Notes: generated from the letters alone by a model not told the origin. Shown: positions 41,052 to 49,728, counted from the first letter of the stretch. The stretch is 64,000 nucleotides of DNA from Chryseomicrobium sp. FSL W7-1435 (GCF_038595005.1 NZ_CP151997.1:2418001-2482000); one strand, 5' to 3'. Translations and numbers: made by a program.

Positions 41052-41756
41052 TTAAAAATCACATACGTCGCCATCACAAGTAGCACCTTGACCACCAATG
41101 GTTTGAAGGGTAGGTTTTAAGCCTTCTTCTTCGGCAACTTTTTGTAGCGCCTCTTTGAATACTTCAATAGGTTGTGCGCCAGAAATGGCATATTTATTGT
41201 TGAGGACAAAGAATGGTACTCCTTGAACACCGATTTGCGCAGCCTCTGTTTGGTCGATTTGGATTTCTGGGAAGAATTGATTACTCATGAGTACCTCTTC
41301 CGTTCCTGAGGCATCCAGGCCAACTGAAGTAGCTAACTCGATAAGAATAGCCGAATCATTAATATTTTTTCCATCGATGAAATAGGCTTGCAGCAAGGCT
41401 TCTCCTAAATCATTTCCCTTACCTTGTGTATCTGCCCATTTTACTAGACGATGTGCACGAGCCGTATTGGCCGGTTTTGCATTATCAAAATTGTACTCTA
41501 GCCCTTCTGATTTTGCTTGCTCGATGACATTAGCTGTCATCGCTTTTGCTTGTTCAATAGTTGTATTATATTTTCGAGCCAAGGATTCGTAAATAGATTC
41601 AGTTACAACTTCGGGGGTACCGGCATCTAGCTGGTAACTCTTCAAATGTACTGTTACCTGACTTGAAAACCCAGTCTCTTCTAGCGCGCGTTCTAAGCGG
41701 CGTTTTCCAATATAACAAAAAGGACAAACGTAGTCTGACCAGATTGCGATTTCCAT
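41052..41756 (-). CDS. DsbA-family oxidoreductase, FrnE/YwbO-like
   Basis: 234-residue thioredoxin-fold protein with the active-site CPFC at residues 11-14 (WSDYVCPFCYIGKRRLE), the cis-Pro region GVQGVPFFV, and a C-terminal CDGDVC Cys pair that may form a second disulfide. FrnE relatives handle disulfides in oxidative stress or polyketide synthesis. Cytoplasmic, since there is no signal peptide. It follows ppaC by 56 nt on the same strand. Confidence 0.9.
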   Translation of the reverse strand: MEIAIWSDYVCPFCYIGKRRLERALEETGFSSQVTVHLKSYQLDAGTPEVVTESIYESLARKYNTTIEQAKAMTANVIEQAKSEGLEYNFDNAKPANTARAHRLVKWADTQGKGNDLGEALLQAYFIDGKNINDSAILIELATSVGLDASGTEEVLMSNQFFPEIQIDQTEAAQIGVQGVPFFVLNNKYAISGAQPIEVFKEALQKVAEEEGLKPTLQTIGGQGATCDGDVCDF

Positions 41757-41812
41757 ACAATCACCTCTTAGTCAGCATAGTTTGTTCTTCTTAGAAAATC
41801 AATAATTTGAGC

Positions 41813-42739
41813 TTATTCTGATAAGGCTTCTGTAAGTGCTGGAACCACTTGCTTTTTACGTGAGACCACACCTTTTAGTAAGGCAGTGTGATTTGTAAAA
41901 GCAACGTTAAACGCTTCTTCCGCTTTGTTTGCCATCTTACCTAAAGCAAGTGCTACTGAATCGTTATTTAAAATATCTGTCACGACGAAGAAGTACAGAT
42001 CCAACTCTTTTTCAGAAATCCGGTCATAAATGGCCTTTTCAATTTCTGATTGACGATTGAACACGTCTTGTGGATCTACGACGTTGACTTGAGCTATTTC
42101 AACTTTGTAATTGCCCATACCAAATTCTTTTGCGTCCAATGTCAGTAGATCATCAATTGTTTTTGAGGATACATCTGCTCCTGCTTTTAGCAGGGATAAT
42201 CCATATTCTTGTGCATCTACTTGAGCAAGAGCTTCTAATTCTTTTGCAGCTTTTAAATCCTGCTCTGTACAAGTAGGTGATTTAAATAGTAAAGAGTCTG
42301 AAATGATAGCTGACAACATTAAACCTGCCATAGCTTGAGGTACTTCAACCCCATGCTCTTTGTATAGCTTGAATAATATCGTTGCCGTACAACCTACTGG
42401 TTCTGCACGATAATAGAGTGGATCAGCAGTTTCAAAGTTAGCAATACGGTGGTGATCAATGACTTCTAAAATATGGGCATCGCTTATACCCTCTGCGCTT
42501 TGTTGGAATTCATTGTGATCGACAAGAATGACCGGTTGTCCTTCTTCTACTGCCACTATTTCACGTGGAGCTTCCACTTGAAAATGAGTTAAAGCAAAAG
42601 CAGTTTCTTCTGTAATATCACCGAGACGAACTGCCTCTGCTTCGTGACCGATTTGATTTTTCAAGTATGCATAGACGATAGCTGACGTTACAGAGTCAGT
42701 ATCGGGATTTTTATGACCAAATACTAGTGTTCTAGACAT
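41813..42739 (-). CDS. ppaC: Manganese-dependent inorganic pyrophosphatase
   Basis: 308-residue family II (DHH) pyrophosphatase that hydrolyses PPi to drive biosynthesis. Metal ligands are in [10 protein letters not shown] (residues 8-17), VDHNE and the DHH string VIDHHRI; the C-terminal DHHA2 domain carries the substrate-binding SRKKQ near residue 295. Length matches B. subtilis PpaC (YybQ). ATG behind GAAGGAGG. Confidence 0.96.
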   Translation of the reverse strand: MSRTLVFGHKNPDTDSVTSAIVYAYLKNQIGHEAEAVRLGDITEETAFALTHFQVEAPREIVAVEEGQPVILVDHNEFQQSAEGISDAHILEVIDHHRIANFETADPLYYRAEPVGCTATILFKLYKEHGVEVPQAMAGLMLSAIISDSLLFKSPTCTEQDLKAAKELEALAQVDAQEYGLSLLKAGADVSSKTIDDLLTLDAKEFGMGNYKVEIAQVNVVDPQDVFNRQSEIEKAIYDRISEKELDLYFFVVTDILNNDSVALALGKMANKAEEAFNVAFTNHTALLKGVVSRKKQVVPALTEALSE

Positions 42740-42880
42740 GGAAATGCCTCCTTCAATTTTTGTGCTTCTTCAGTTTAGCATATTTTTTCCCAAATCGACA
42801 TTATGGATATAACGCATTTCGACTGAATTTTCATGGTATACTAAAAGATATTTTGGCAAAGTGTAAAAGAGGGTGATAGG

Positions 42881-43681
42881 ATGGCACGGACAACCGAAGC
42901 AAAGTATTTACCGCTTCATGATTTTTTTAAAAAGACGGAACAAAAGACAGTGAAACTGACATTTCCTCAAATGGAGGCTATTTTAGGACAACCACTTCCC
43001 AATGCGGCTTATTTAAGTAGAAGTTGGTGGAAGAAAACAAAGCCTCCCGCTCTCCATTATTTTGCATGGACTGACAATGGCTATGGTGTCAGTGAGATCG
43101 AACTCAATCAATACGTTATCTTTCAAAACTCGATTCATGAACACGATACATCGCATGAGCGGGAGAAGCAGGATATTTTAATTGTTCGTGAAGCAGAAAC
43201 AGAAGACGCTCGTGCATTTATCCAACTGCAAGAAGCTATTTATTCAGAGACGGATTTTATGCTTTACGGCAAGTCTGAACAAAAACAATCTGTGCAAGGC
43301 ATTAGAAAGCGTTTAGAAGAATGGAAACAAGCGCGCAATTCTAATCTATTTTTAGCAATTATGAATGGTGAATATGCTGGTTATCTAGTGGTGATCGGGG
43401 GCCCTTCTCCACGTGCTTCTCATAGAGCATCTATTGTTATAGGTGTGAAACAGCAATTCTCAAATAAAGGCATCGCCTCTACTTTAATGTATCACGGAGA
43501 GAACTGGGCTAAGGATGTCGGTATTGAGAAACTTGAACTGACTGTAATTAAAGAAAATGTCATCGCTCAAAAATTGTATAACAAACTAGGTTTCGAATTA
43601 GAAGGCACTCGTAAAAATGCACTGCGCATTCAAGGCCATTATGTTGATGAATATTATATGGGCAAGATGATTGATGCCTAA
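42881..43681 (+). CDS. DUF7662-like domain fused to GNAT acetyltransferase
   Basis: 266-residue two-domain protein. Residues about 8-88 look like a DUF7662-type module (LPLHDFFKKT, then LTFPQMEAILGQPLPNAA, RSWWKK and a WTDNGYGVSEIELNQYVIF closing strand). Residues about 105-266 are a GNAT domain with motif A IVIGVKQQFSNKGIASTLMYHG and KENVIAQKLYNKLGFELEGTRKN. The first domain name is from memory of the pattern and needs a profile check. Function unknown. ATG behind GAGGGTGATAGG. Confidence 0.8.
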   Translation: MARTTEAKYLPLHDFFKKTEQKTVKLTFPQMEAILGQPLPNAAYLSRSWWKKTKPPALHYFAWTDNGYGVSEIELNQYVIFQNSIHEHDTSHEREKQDILIVREAETEDARAFIQLQEAIYSETDFMLYGKSEQKQSVQGIRKRLEEWKQARNSNLFLAIMNGEYAGYLVVIGGPSPRASHRASIVIGVKQQFSNKGIASTLMYHGENWAKDVGIEKLELTVIKENVIAQKLYNKLGFELEGTRKNALRIQGHYVDEYYMGKMIDA

Positions 43682-43682
43682 A

Positions 43683-43722
43683 AAAACAGCCACTTAGCGA
43701 GTATCGCTAGGTGGCTGTTTTG
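43683..43722. terminator. Bidirectional terminator
   Basis: AACAGCCACTTAGCGA/TCGCTAGGTGGCTGTT stem with a 3-nt loop between convergent genes; it overlaps the last codons of the glycosylase gene. Confidence 0.88.
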
Positions 43723-44308
43723 GCGTCCGGTATTTGGAGACATAGGGATTATCGGTTTCCCAGAACCGGTACGGGTAGTGAACCGCTTCTCCACTATTGT
43801 CGATACCGATTCGAGGGCCCGTGGATACAGATTGAGGGATTCTTCCTTCTGCAATGTAAAGCGGTGGTTCACTCCACAGACTACCGTAATGCTGCATCGT
43901 GATTCCAAGCGCTTTTGTCAATTTACCCGGACCGTTTGTCCACTGTTTCATTGGTAGCTGATTACGATTACGTGCCATAGTGGCCTGGCCTTCTAGAGGC
44001 TCAAGAGCTCTGATCAAGATAGCATGAGGTTCCCCTACATCTTCTGCCACCACATTGATCAGTGTATGTGTGTGCATTTGGTAAGTGTAAATATGACCTG
44101 GTTCAGAAAACATGACTTCTGTACGCTTCGTCTTTCTCCCACCAAAACTATGAGCCGCCTGATCCAAGACTCCCATATAGGCTTCTGTTTCTACAATGTA
44201 GCCGGATAGTCTTCCTTCATCTGTATCATGAACAAGTAGTTTGCCAATCAGGGAATTCGCTAGCTCCAGAGTGGGAAGATGATAAAACTCGTCAGGTAAT
44301 ATTTTCAT
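43694..44308 (-). CDS. 3-methyladenine DNA glycosylase (AAG/Mpg)
   Basis: 204-residue alkyladenine DNA glycosylase that starts base excision repair of alkylated purines. Signatures: IVETEAYMGVLDQAAHSFGGRKTKRTEVMF with the catalytic Glu, and IRALEPLEG; the NGPGKLTKALGI loop is present. The family's usual length. Its ATG directly follows the stop of the CoA-transferase gene (TAA then ATG), so they may be co-transcribed although functionally unrelated. Confidence 0.95.
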   Translation of the reverse strand: MKILPDEFYHLPTLELANSLIGKLLVHDTDEGRLSGYIVETEAYMGVLDQAAHSFGGRKTKRTEVMFSEPGHIYTYQMHTHTLINVVAEDVGEPHAILIRALEPLEGQATMARNRNQLPMKQWTNGPGKLTKALGITMQHYGSLWSEPPLYIAEGRIPQSVSTGPRIGIDNSGEAVHYPYRFWETDNPYVSKYRTPKQPPSDTR

Positions 44309-45580
44309 TTACAGGATCAACCCAAGCTTCTTCGCTTCAAAGCGCAGTTCATCTCGGAAGTCTGGATGAGCAATCGCAATCAGTTGTTCTGCACGCTCTG
44401 ATAAAGGACGACCAAACATCTCAGCTACGCCGTACTCCGTGACAATGTGATCAACATCGTTTTTATTGGTTGTGACAATCGAGCCCGGTGCAAGTGAAGC
44501 TTTAATGCGAGACATTTCCCCATTTTTAATCGTAGAGGTCATGGTGATAAACCCTTTACCATTTTTCGAAAAACGTACTCCTCGCGCAAAATCTGCCTGG
44601 CCACCTGTAGATGAATAATAACGACCAGCAACTGTCTCACTAGCACATTGGCCAAACAAATCGACTTCGGTTGTCGCATTGATTGAAATCATATTCTCTT
44701 CTTTACCAATTTCTCGTGGATCATTGACTGTTGTTACCGGCAAGAATTCAATCGCTGGATTGCCATGTAAAAAATCATAAAGTCGTTGAGAACCATGAGC
44801 AAATGTTGAAATCATTTTTCCTTGATTGGTAAATTTACGCGTTCCATCTACTGCTCCAGCTTCCACTAAGTCAATAATTCCGTCTACAAACATCTCTGTA
44901 TGAATACCTAAATGACGATGTGTTTTCAACTGGCTTACAACCGCATTCGGTATTCCACCAATCCCAATTTGTAAGGTATCTCCGTCTTGAATACGTTCTG
45001 CTACATAAGAAGCGATTTTCATATCCATCTCAGAGATCGGTGCTGGCTCATCACTAACAAGAGGCTGATGATTGACTACAAATCCTTCGATTTGGCTTTT
45101 ATGAATCTGATTTTGACCAAACGTTCGTGGCATATGTTCATTCACTTCTACGATAAATGGTACTTTTCCGATAAACTCACTGACGATATCTGCCTGGGTC
45201 CCTAATGAATAATAACCAAACTCATCCATAGGTGAAACGACCGCCATAACCATCAACCTTCTTCCAACTTTACGTAGTATGCGTGTGACTTCATGAAAAT
45301 TATTCGGCATCAAATCAGCGGTGCCTTGATGAAACTCCTTTCGATTTGCGCCACTAAGAAAGTAACTGATGTGTTTTAAGTGGGCATCTGATGCATTGTT
45401 CATGTACGATCGACCACGTAAAGGCAGAAGTTGATGAATACGCACTTCTCTTAGTTGCTCTTGGTGTTGTTCCAAATAATCAAGCAAGCGGTTAGGCTCC
45501 CCATTTGTTAAGGGAAAGATAATATCTGCCTGTGCAGGAATACTAGTAATCACTTGTTGTGCGGTTAATTCCTTTGTCAT
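44309..45580 (-). CDS. Acetyl-CoA hydrolase/CoA-transferase family protein
   Basis: 423-residue class I CoA-transferase of the acetyl-CoA hydrolase / 4-hydroxybutyrate (butyryl) CoA-transferase group. The LQIGIGGIPNAV glycine loop (about 218-229) and the catalytic-Glu region ISINATTEVDLFGQ are visible, with GGQADFARG further on. It transfers CoA between acetate and other acyl groups or recycles acyl-CoA; the exact acyl partner is uncertain. ATG behind GAAGGACG. Confidence 0.87.
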   Translation of the reverse strand: MTKELTAQQVITSIPAQADIIFPLTNGEPNRLLDYLEQHQEQLREVRIHQLLPLRGRSYMNNASDAHLKHISYFLSGANRKEFHQGTADLMPNNFHEVTRILRKVGRRLMVMAVVSPMDEFGYYSLGTQADIVSEFIGKVPFIVEVNEHMPRTFGQNQIHKSQIEGFVVNHQPLVSDEPAPISEMDMKIASYVAERIQDGDTLQIGIGGIPNAVVSQLKTHRHLGIHTEMFVDGIIDLVEAGAVDGTRKFTNQGKMISTFAHGSQRLYDFLHGNPAIEFLPVTTVNDPREIGKEENMISINATTEVDLFGQCASETVAGRYYSSTGGQADFARGVRFSKNGKGFITMTSTIKNGEMSRIKASLAPGSIVTTNKNDVDHIVTEYGVAEMFGRPLSERAEQLIAIAHPDFRDELRFEAKKLGLIL

Positions 45581-45633
45581 GATTCCACGTCCTTCGAGAA
45601 TAGAGTTAGCTTTAGTGTAAACGAATTGCGAAT

Positions 45634-45666
45634 GAAAAAAAAGAAGCCACTGCCGAGGCAGTGACT
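45634..45666 (-). terminator. Terminator after the NiaP-like gene
   Basis: Minus-strand AGTCACTGCC/GGCAGTGGCT stem (one G-U pair) followed by TTCTTTTTTTT; it overlaps the stop codon. Confidence 0.85.
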
Positions 45667-46888
45667 ACAAGGTATCTTGTAACTCTTGTTGTTTCGTTTC
45701 TGTTCCGAGAAATGCAACTGCAAGAACGCCAATGACGATCGCCACACAGAAGATCCCAAAGATGATACCAATCTCGTAATTAGCAGCCACCATAGTTCCG
45801 ACAAGAAGTGGTCCAAGAATTCCTCCTATCCGGCCAACGCCAGCAGCCATTCCCGAACCTGTCGTTCGAATCACAGTAGGGTATTGCTCTGGAGAATACG
45901 CATAGAGTGCACCCCAAGCGCCTAAGTTAAAGAAGGATAGGAGCATACCAGAAATCATTAGCATTGTCAGTGTTTCAGCTGAACCAAACACAGCCGCACT
46001 TGCTGCTGTTCCAAGAAGATAGGTAATTAAAACAAACTTGCGCCCCATTTTTTCAATAAGCCAAGCTGCTGAGAAATAACCTGGCAATTGAGCCAGTGTC
46101 ATGATCAAGACATACTCTAACGTTTTAATTAAACTGAAGCCTTTAAGTACCATGACAGAAGGCAACCACAAGAACATACCATAGTAAGAAAACACTACTG
46201 TAAACCAGAGAATCCACAACATCAACGTTCTTCTCCGATATGTCGGTGCCCATAATTCTTTAATATTTTGAATGACAGTTCGCTTCACTTTTTCTACATT
46301 TTTATACCGAGGTGAATCAGGTAATTTCAAGCGTAGATAAATTGCATAAAAAGCAGGTAAAGCTGTTAAAGCCAATGCCCAACGCCATCCGTAGTCTGGG
46401 ATAACAAAGTAAGCAATCAACGCTGCTAATATCCACCCTAATGCCCAAAAGCTTTCTAAAAGCACGACCACTCTTCCGCGCTCTTCAGCTGGAACTGATT
46501 CTGCCACAAGTGTAGCAGCAACTGGCAATTCTCCACCAAGTCCCATTCCTACAAAGAAACGTAAGACTAGAAATACCGCTAGTCCACCTGCTAATGCTGA
46601 TGCACCGGAGGCGAGACTAAACATCAATAGCGTAATCATAAAGACATTTTTACGGCCAATCTTATCTGCTATTAAGCCAAAGAAAATGGCTCCTACTGCC
46701 ATACCGATAGAATTGACACTACCAATCCATCCCATTTGTTCAGGGGAGAGGCTCCACTCAATCGCTAAAGCGGCAATAATAAATGAAAGAATACCAACAT
46801 CCATCGCATCGAACATCCAGCCAAGACCAGCAATACCGAGTAATTTGTTACGTGACATCGGTTTAGGTTCTACAGTTTTATTCATCAT
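45665..46888 (-). CDS. MFS transporter, niacin permease NiaP-like
   Basis: 407-residue 12-helix MFS protein of the aromatic-acid/sugar porter branch. LLGIAGLGWMFDAMDVGILSFIIAAL, the DKIGRKNVF loop motif, RFFVGMGLGGELPVAATLVAE and LPDSPRY match my memory of the niacin transporter NiaP (B. subtilis YceI/NaiP) closely. A NiaR-like site lies 10 bp upstream of the start. No NAD-synthesis gene is adjacent. ATG behind CAGGAG. Confidence 0.85.
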   Translation of the reverse strand: MMNKTVEPKPMSRNKLLGIAGLGWMFDAMDVGILSFIIAALAIEWSLSPEQMGWIGSVNSIGMAVGAIFFGLIADKIGRKNVFMITLLMFSLASGASALAGGLAVFLVLRFFVGMGLGGELPVAATLVAESVPAEERGRVVVLLESFWALGWILAALIAYFVIPDYGWRWALALTALPAFYAIYLRLKLPDSPRYKNVEKVKRTVIQNIKELWAPTYRRRTLMLWILWFTVVFSYYGMFLWLPSVMVLKGFSLIKTLEYVLIMTLAQLPGYFSAAWLIEKMGRKFVLITYLLGTAASAAVFGSAETLTMLMISGMLLSFFNLGAWGALYAYSPEQYPTVIRTTGSGMAAGVGRIGGILGPLLVGTMVAANYEIGIIFGIFCVAIVIGVLAVAFLGTETKQQELQDTL

Positions 46889-46897
46889 TCAAGCTCC

Positions 46898-46957
46898 TGT
46901 CTTTACACGTGTCCTGTTAACCAACATGAGTATACGCTTATTTTCATGCATTTACAA
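46898..46957 (-). promoter_or_regulatory. niaP promoter and NiaR-like operator
   Basis: On the minus strand TTGTAA (46952-46957) and TATACT (46929-46934) are spaced by 17 bp. Downstream, between the likely start site and the ATG, is TGTCTTTACACGTGTCCTG (plus-strand 46898-46916), similar to the TGTCTTGACAC.TGTC-type niacin repressor box as I recall it. Position fits a road-block operator. Confidence 0.6.
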
Positions 46958-46971
46958 CTAAAATATTACGG

Positions 46972-47021
46972 TTGAAAAACCTTCTGTCGTACTGTAAAAT
47001 GTCCATTATGAAAAGACATTT
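46972..47021 (+). promoter_or_regulatory. thrC promoter with inverted repeat
   Basis: TTGAAA (46972-46977) and TAAAAT (46995-47000) with 17-bp spacing. An inverted repeat AAATGTC-N11-GACATTT (46997-47021) overlaps the -10 and start site and could bind a regulator or form a small leader hairpin. There is no room for a T-box leader. Confidence 0.6.
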
Positions 47022-47056
47022 GTTTTCACTAAAAGTACAGAGAGGCGGAATGAACA

Positions 47057-48118
47057 ATGGCTTGGTCCGGATTACTTCATCACTATAAAGAATATTTACC
47101 TATTACAGAGGAAACTCCGCTTCTCACCTTGTTAGAAGGCAATACACCATTACTTTATGCCGAAAATCTATCTAAACAGTTGGGTATTCATCTTCATTTG
47201 AAACTTGAAGGCGCGAATCCTACAGGATCTTTCAAAGACCGTGGAATGGTGCTAGCCGTGGCTAAAGCCAAAGAGCAAGGCAGCACCGCTGTCATTTGTG
47301 CCTCTACTGGAAATACTTCAGCTGCAGCTGCTGCTTATGCAGCACGAGCAGGCATGAAGGCAATCATTGTTATTCCAGAAGGGAAAGTCGCAGCAGGCAA
47401 GCTGGCGCAAGCTTATATGTATGGTGCTGAAGTCATCCAAATTCAAGGGAATTTTGATCGGGCACTTGAAATGGTGCGCGCTATCAGTGAGACATCGCCC
47501 GTGACACTTGTGAATTCAGTGAACCCTTACCGGATCGAAGGTCAGAAAACGGCTAGTTTTGAAATTATTGATGCACTAGGTAAAGCACCAGATATTTTAG
47601 CTATTCCGGTCGGTAATGCTGGGAATATCACAGCGTATTGGAAAGGGTTTGTTGAATACAACCAATTGCACCAATCTGGCCTTCCGAAAATTTACGGCTA
47701 TGAAGCAGAAGGAGCAGCAGCAATTGTCAAAGGCTATCCTATTGAACACCCAGAAACTATTGCCACAGCCATACGTATCGGGAATCCTGCTTCTTGGAAA
47801 TTTGCAGAACAAGCGCGAGACCAGTCTGATGGGCTTATCGAAGCCGTCACAGATGACGAAATGCTTGCGGCTTATCAGCTTTTAGCCGGAACGGAAGGTG
47901 TCTTTGTTGAACCGGCATCAAGTGCTTCTGTCGCAGGAATTTTACGTGCCGTTAAACAAGGTGAAATTCAACCAGGCTCTACTGTTGTAGCCGTCCTGAC
48001 TGGTAATGGGTTGAAGGATCCTCAGACTGCTATGGATTGTCGATTTACTCGACCCCGTCAATTAGAATCAAGTGCACCTGCACTTCAAGACTATCTAGAG
48101 GAGGTGCTTCAAAGATGA
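47057..48118 (+). CDS. thrC: Threonine synthase
   Basis: 353-residue PLP enzyme converting O-phosphohomoserine to threonine. The PLP lysine lies in [11 protein letters not shown] (near residue 60), with [20 protein letters not shown] for the phosphate-binding region, [15 protein letters not shown], and [14 protein letters not shown] near the C-terminus. Matches the short Firmicutes ThrC. ATG behind AGAGGCGGAA. Overlaps thrB by 3-4 nt (ATGA). The homoserine dehydrogenase gene hom, usually first in this operon, is not upstream here. Confidence 0.96.
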   Translation: MAWSGLLHHYKEYLPITEETPLLTLLEGNTPLLYAENLSKQLGIHLHLKLEGANPTGSFKDRGMVLAVAKAKEQGSTAVICASTGNTSAAAAAYAARAGMKAIIVIPEGKVAAGKLAQAYMYGAEVIQIQGNFDRALEMVRAISETSPVTLVNSVNPYRIEGQKTASFEIIDALGKAPDILAIPVGNAGNITAYWKGFVEYNQLHQSGLPKIYGYEAEGAAAIVKGYPIEHPETIATAIRIGNPASWKFAEQARDQSDGLIEAVTDDEMLAAYQLLAGTEGVFVEPASSASVAGILRAVKQGEIQPGSTVVAVLTGNGLKDPQTAMDCRFTRPRQLESSAPALQDYLEEVLQR

Positions 48119-49014
48119 CAGTAAGTATCCGTGTGCCAGCGAGTACCGCTAATTTAGGACCGGGTTTTGATTCCATTGGAGTAGCTTTACCCTTCTATTT
48201 AACTGTTGAAGCATCTCCTCACGAATTTTGGGAAGTGATTCATGAAGGCGCACATCTTCCACCGGTTGAAGATGTGCCTACTCATTTAATTTTTCAGACA
48301 GCCTGTGAGCTCGCGCATCGTCACGGAAAAGTAATGCCGTCCCTTCGTCTACATCTAACAAGTGAAATTCCTCTTGCACGAGGGCTAGGAAGCAGTGCAG
48401 CTGCCATTGTAGCCGCTTGTTTACTGGCGAACCATTTTGCAGAGCTGGACTTGGAGAAAGCCGACCTTCTAGAGTTTGCTTCCCTTTGCGAAGGTCACCC
48501 GGATAATGTCGCCGCAGCTCTCTACGGAGGTTGCATCGTGAGTTATCATTCCTCGGAGCAGTTGGTTTTCTCACGTTTCGAACTTCCTACTTTTCAGTGG
48601 CTACTAGCTATCCCGGCTATAGAATTGAAAACAGAGAAAGCGCGACAAGTGTTGCCAGCAAGCTACACACGTGAGCAAGCTGTTGCAAGTAGTGCAGCTG
48701 CCAACATGTTAGTCGCTGGACTTGCTACGGATAATCACCAACTTGTCGGTTCCATGATGAGTTGCGATCAGTTCCATGAACCCTACCGAATGTCGCTCAT
48801 CCCATCTGCATCTGATTATAAAGCGTTTGTAAATGGGTTAGGCGCATATGGAACGGCTATCAGTGGAGCAGGTCCGACGTTGATTTCAGTCATTCCTCCG
48901 TGTTTCGATGTTATGTCAGTTCAGGAGAAGTTCCCGCACTTCAAACTCTATAAGGTTTCTACAGCTCCCTTTGGCGCAGAGCTTAGCCTACAAAAAATCA
49001 GCATGTTCTCATAA
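48115..49014 (+). CDS. thrB: Homoserine kinase
   Basis: 299-residue GHMP kinase that phosphorylates homoserine for Thr[17 protein letters not shown], the ATP loop [16 protein letters not shown] and [14 protein letters not shown] are the three GHMP motifs in order. The ATG overlaps the thrC stop (ATGA) and has GAGGAGG before it; an upstream frame from 48037 is not initiated. The C-terminal codons are within the terminator stem. Confidence 0.96.
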   Translation: MTVSIRVPASTANLGPGFDSIGVALPFYLTVEASPHEFWEVIHEGAHLPPVEDVPTHLIFQTACELAHRHGKVMPSLRLHLTSEIPLARGLGSSAAAIVAACLLANHFAELDLEKADLLEFASLCEGHPDNVAAALYGGCIVSYHSSEQLVFSRFELPTFQWLLAIPAIELKTEKARQVLPASYTREQAVASSAAANMLVAGLATDNHQLVGSMMSCDQFHEPYRMSLIPSASDYKAFVNGLGAYGTAISGAGPTLISVIPPCFDVMSVQEKFPHFKLYKVSTAPFGAELSLQKISMFS

Positions 49015-49045
49015 ATTTTCATGAGAACATGCTGATTTATTTAAT
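48996..49045 (+). terminator. Terminator after thrB
   Basis: AATCAGCATGTTCTCAT pairs perfectly with ATGAGAACATGCTGATT over about 17 bp, 8-nt loop, then T-rich sequence. It overlaps the last four codons of thrB. Confidence 0.92.
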
Positions 49046-49077
49046 TCTTGTTGTGTAACTCAATTTGAGACGGGTGT

Positions 49078-49202
49078 TTAGTTTCCATAAAAGCAGCAAT
49101 GTAAGAGTGGGAACCGCTAACGTCAGAATGGGCAAAGTTAATGTAAGAATGGAAGAAGCTAATGTCACAATCAATGCACTTAATGTAATAATCATCCAAC
49201 TA
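49078..49202 (+). repeat. Array of five 21-bp repeats, locus 2, first copy
   Basis: Leader TTAGTTTCCATAA is followed by 21-bp units starting at 49098, 49119, 49140, 49161 and 49182, each beginning AAYGT. About 115 bp of it is repeated almost without change 232 bp downstream. A heptad reading frame (Asn-Val-Arg-Met/Val...) runs through it from a TTG without a ribosome-binding site; I do not call a gene. Confidence 0.85.
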
Positions 49203-49309
49203 AAGTATTTCTCCAATACATACTTTATGATTTTTCTAGGAAGGGCTTTTGATACTCAAGATCTTACTAGGAAAAAGCTTCAACACATTTAGGGGTTCTG
49301 GCTGCGAGA
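49203..49309. other. Spacer between the two array copies
   Basis: About 107 bp of AT-rich sequence between the duplicated arrays. I see short imperfect palindromes but no gene, promoter or further repeat unit in it. Confidence 0.5.
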
Positions 49310-49434
49310 TTAGTTTCCATAAAAGCAGCAATGTAAGAGTGGGAACCGCTAACGTCAGAATGGGCAAAGTTAATGTAAGAATGGAAGAAGCTAATGTCAC
49401 AATCAATGCACTTAACGTCACAATCAAAAACGCC
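49310..49434 (+). repeat. Array of five 21-bp repeats, locus 2, second copy
   Basis: Same leader and units as 49078-49202, with units starting at 49330, 49351, 49372, 49393 and 49414. The last unit runs into AATCAAAAACGCC, the same junction (AATCA.AAA.GC) as at the end of the 9.4-kb array, followed by a hairpin. The two arrays in this locus are 232 bp apart and differ in the fifth unit. Confidence 0.87.
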
Positions 49435-49467
49435 CCCAGGGAAATGGTTCTTTTCCCGAGCGGCGTT
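49429..49467 (+). repeat. Junction hairpin of the composite repeat, locus 2
   Basis: AACGCC/GGCGTT and GGGAAA/TTTCCC nested arms enclose a 6-nt loop, ending exactly at CCACATCTAA (49468). The counterpart at 9381-9421 has unrelated arm sequences but the same position. Confidence 0.8.
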
Positions 49468-49591
49468 CCACATCTAACTCAATCGAGTTCCAGGCGTTAG
49501 AAATACATTCGAAAATCAATTGCACACATAGAGGCATAGAGCACCTCTATGCACACCCTTGATTCCCGAAGCATTTCTAGGCAAACGCCTT
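49468..49591 (-). repeat. Long-hairpin repeat unit, family A, copy 3
   Basis: 124-bp unit beginning CCACATCTAA on plus (TTAGATGTGG on minus), with CAAGTT-type end motif next to it. Arms AGGCGTT/AACGCCT and AGAAAT/ATTTCT pair, and an inner TAGAGG/CCTCTA hairpin closes it. Tandem with the next unit at about 97% identity. Confidence 0.87.
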
Positions 49592-49725
49592 CCACATCTA
49601 ACTCAATCAAGTTCCAGGCGTTAGAAATACATTCGAAAATCAATTGCACACATAGAGGTATAGAGCACCTCTATGCGCACCCTTGATTCCCGAAGCATTT
49701 CTAGGCAAACGCCTTCCACATCTAA
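49592..49725 (-). repeat. Long-hairpin repeat unit, family A, copy 4
   Basis: Second tandem 124-bp unit (49592-49715) plus the closing CCACATCTAA motif (49716-49725), which ends 3 bp before the ZIP transporter stop codon. It differs from copy 3 at only a few positions. Confidence 0.87.
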
Positions 49726-49728
49726 AAA

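Noticed and set aside
47022-47056. T-box or other amino-acid riboswitch upstream of thrC
   Set aside because: Only about 55 nt of leader is available, too short for a T-box, and no specifier loop or AGGGTGGNACCGCG-like antiterminator string is present.
49065-49500. Overlapping short reading frames in both directions through the duplicated arrays as genes
   Set aside because: No ribosome-binding site, TTG or internal starts, low complexity; the matching frame at 9.4 kb lacks any start. Treated as repeat DNA.
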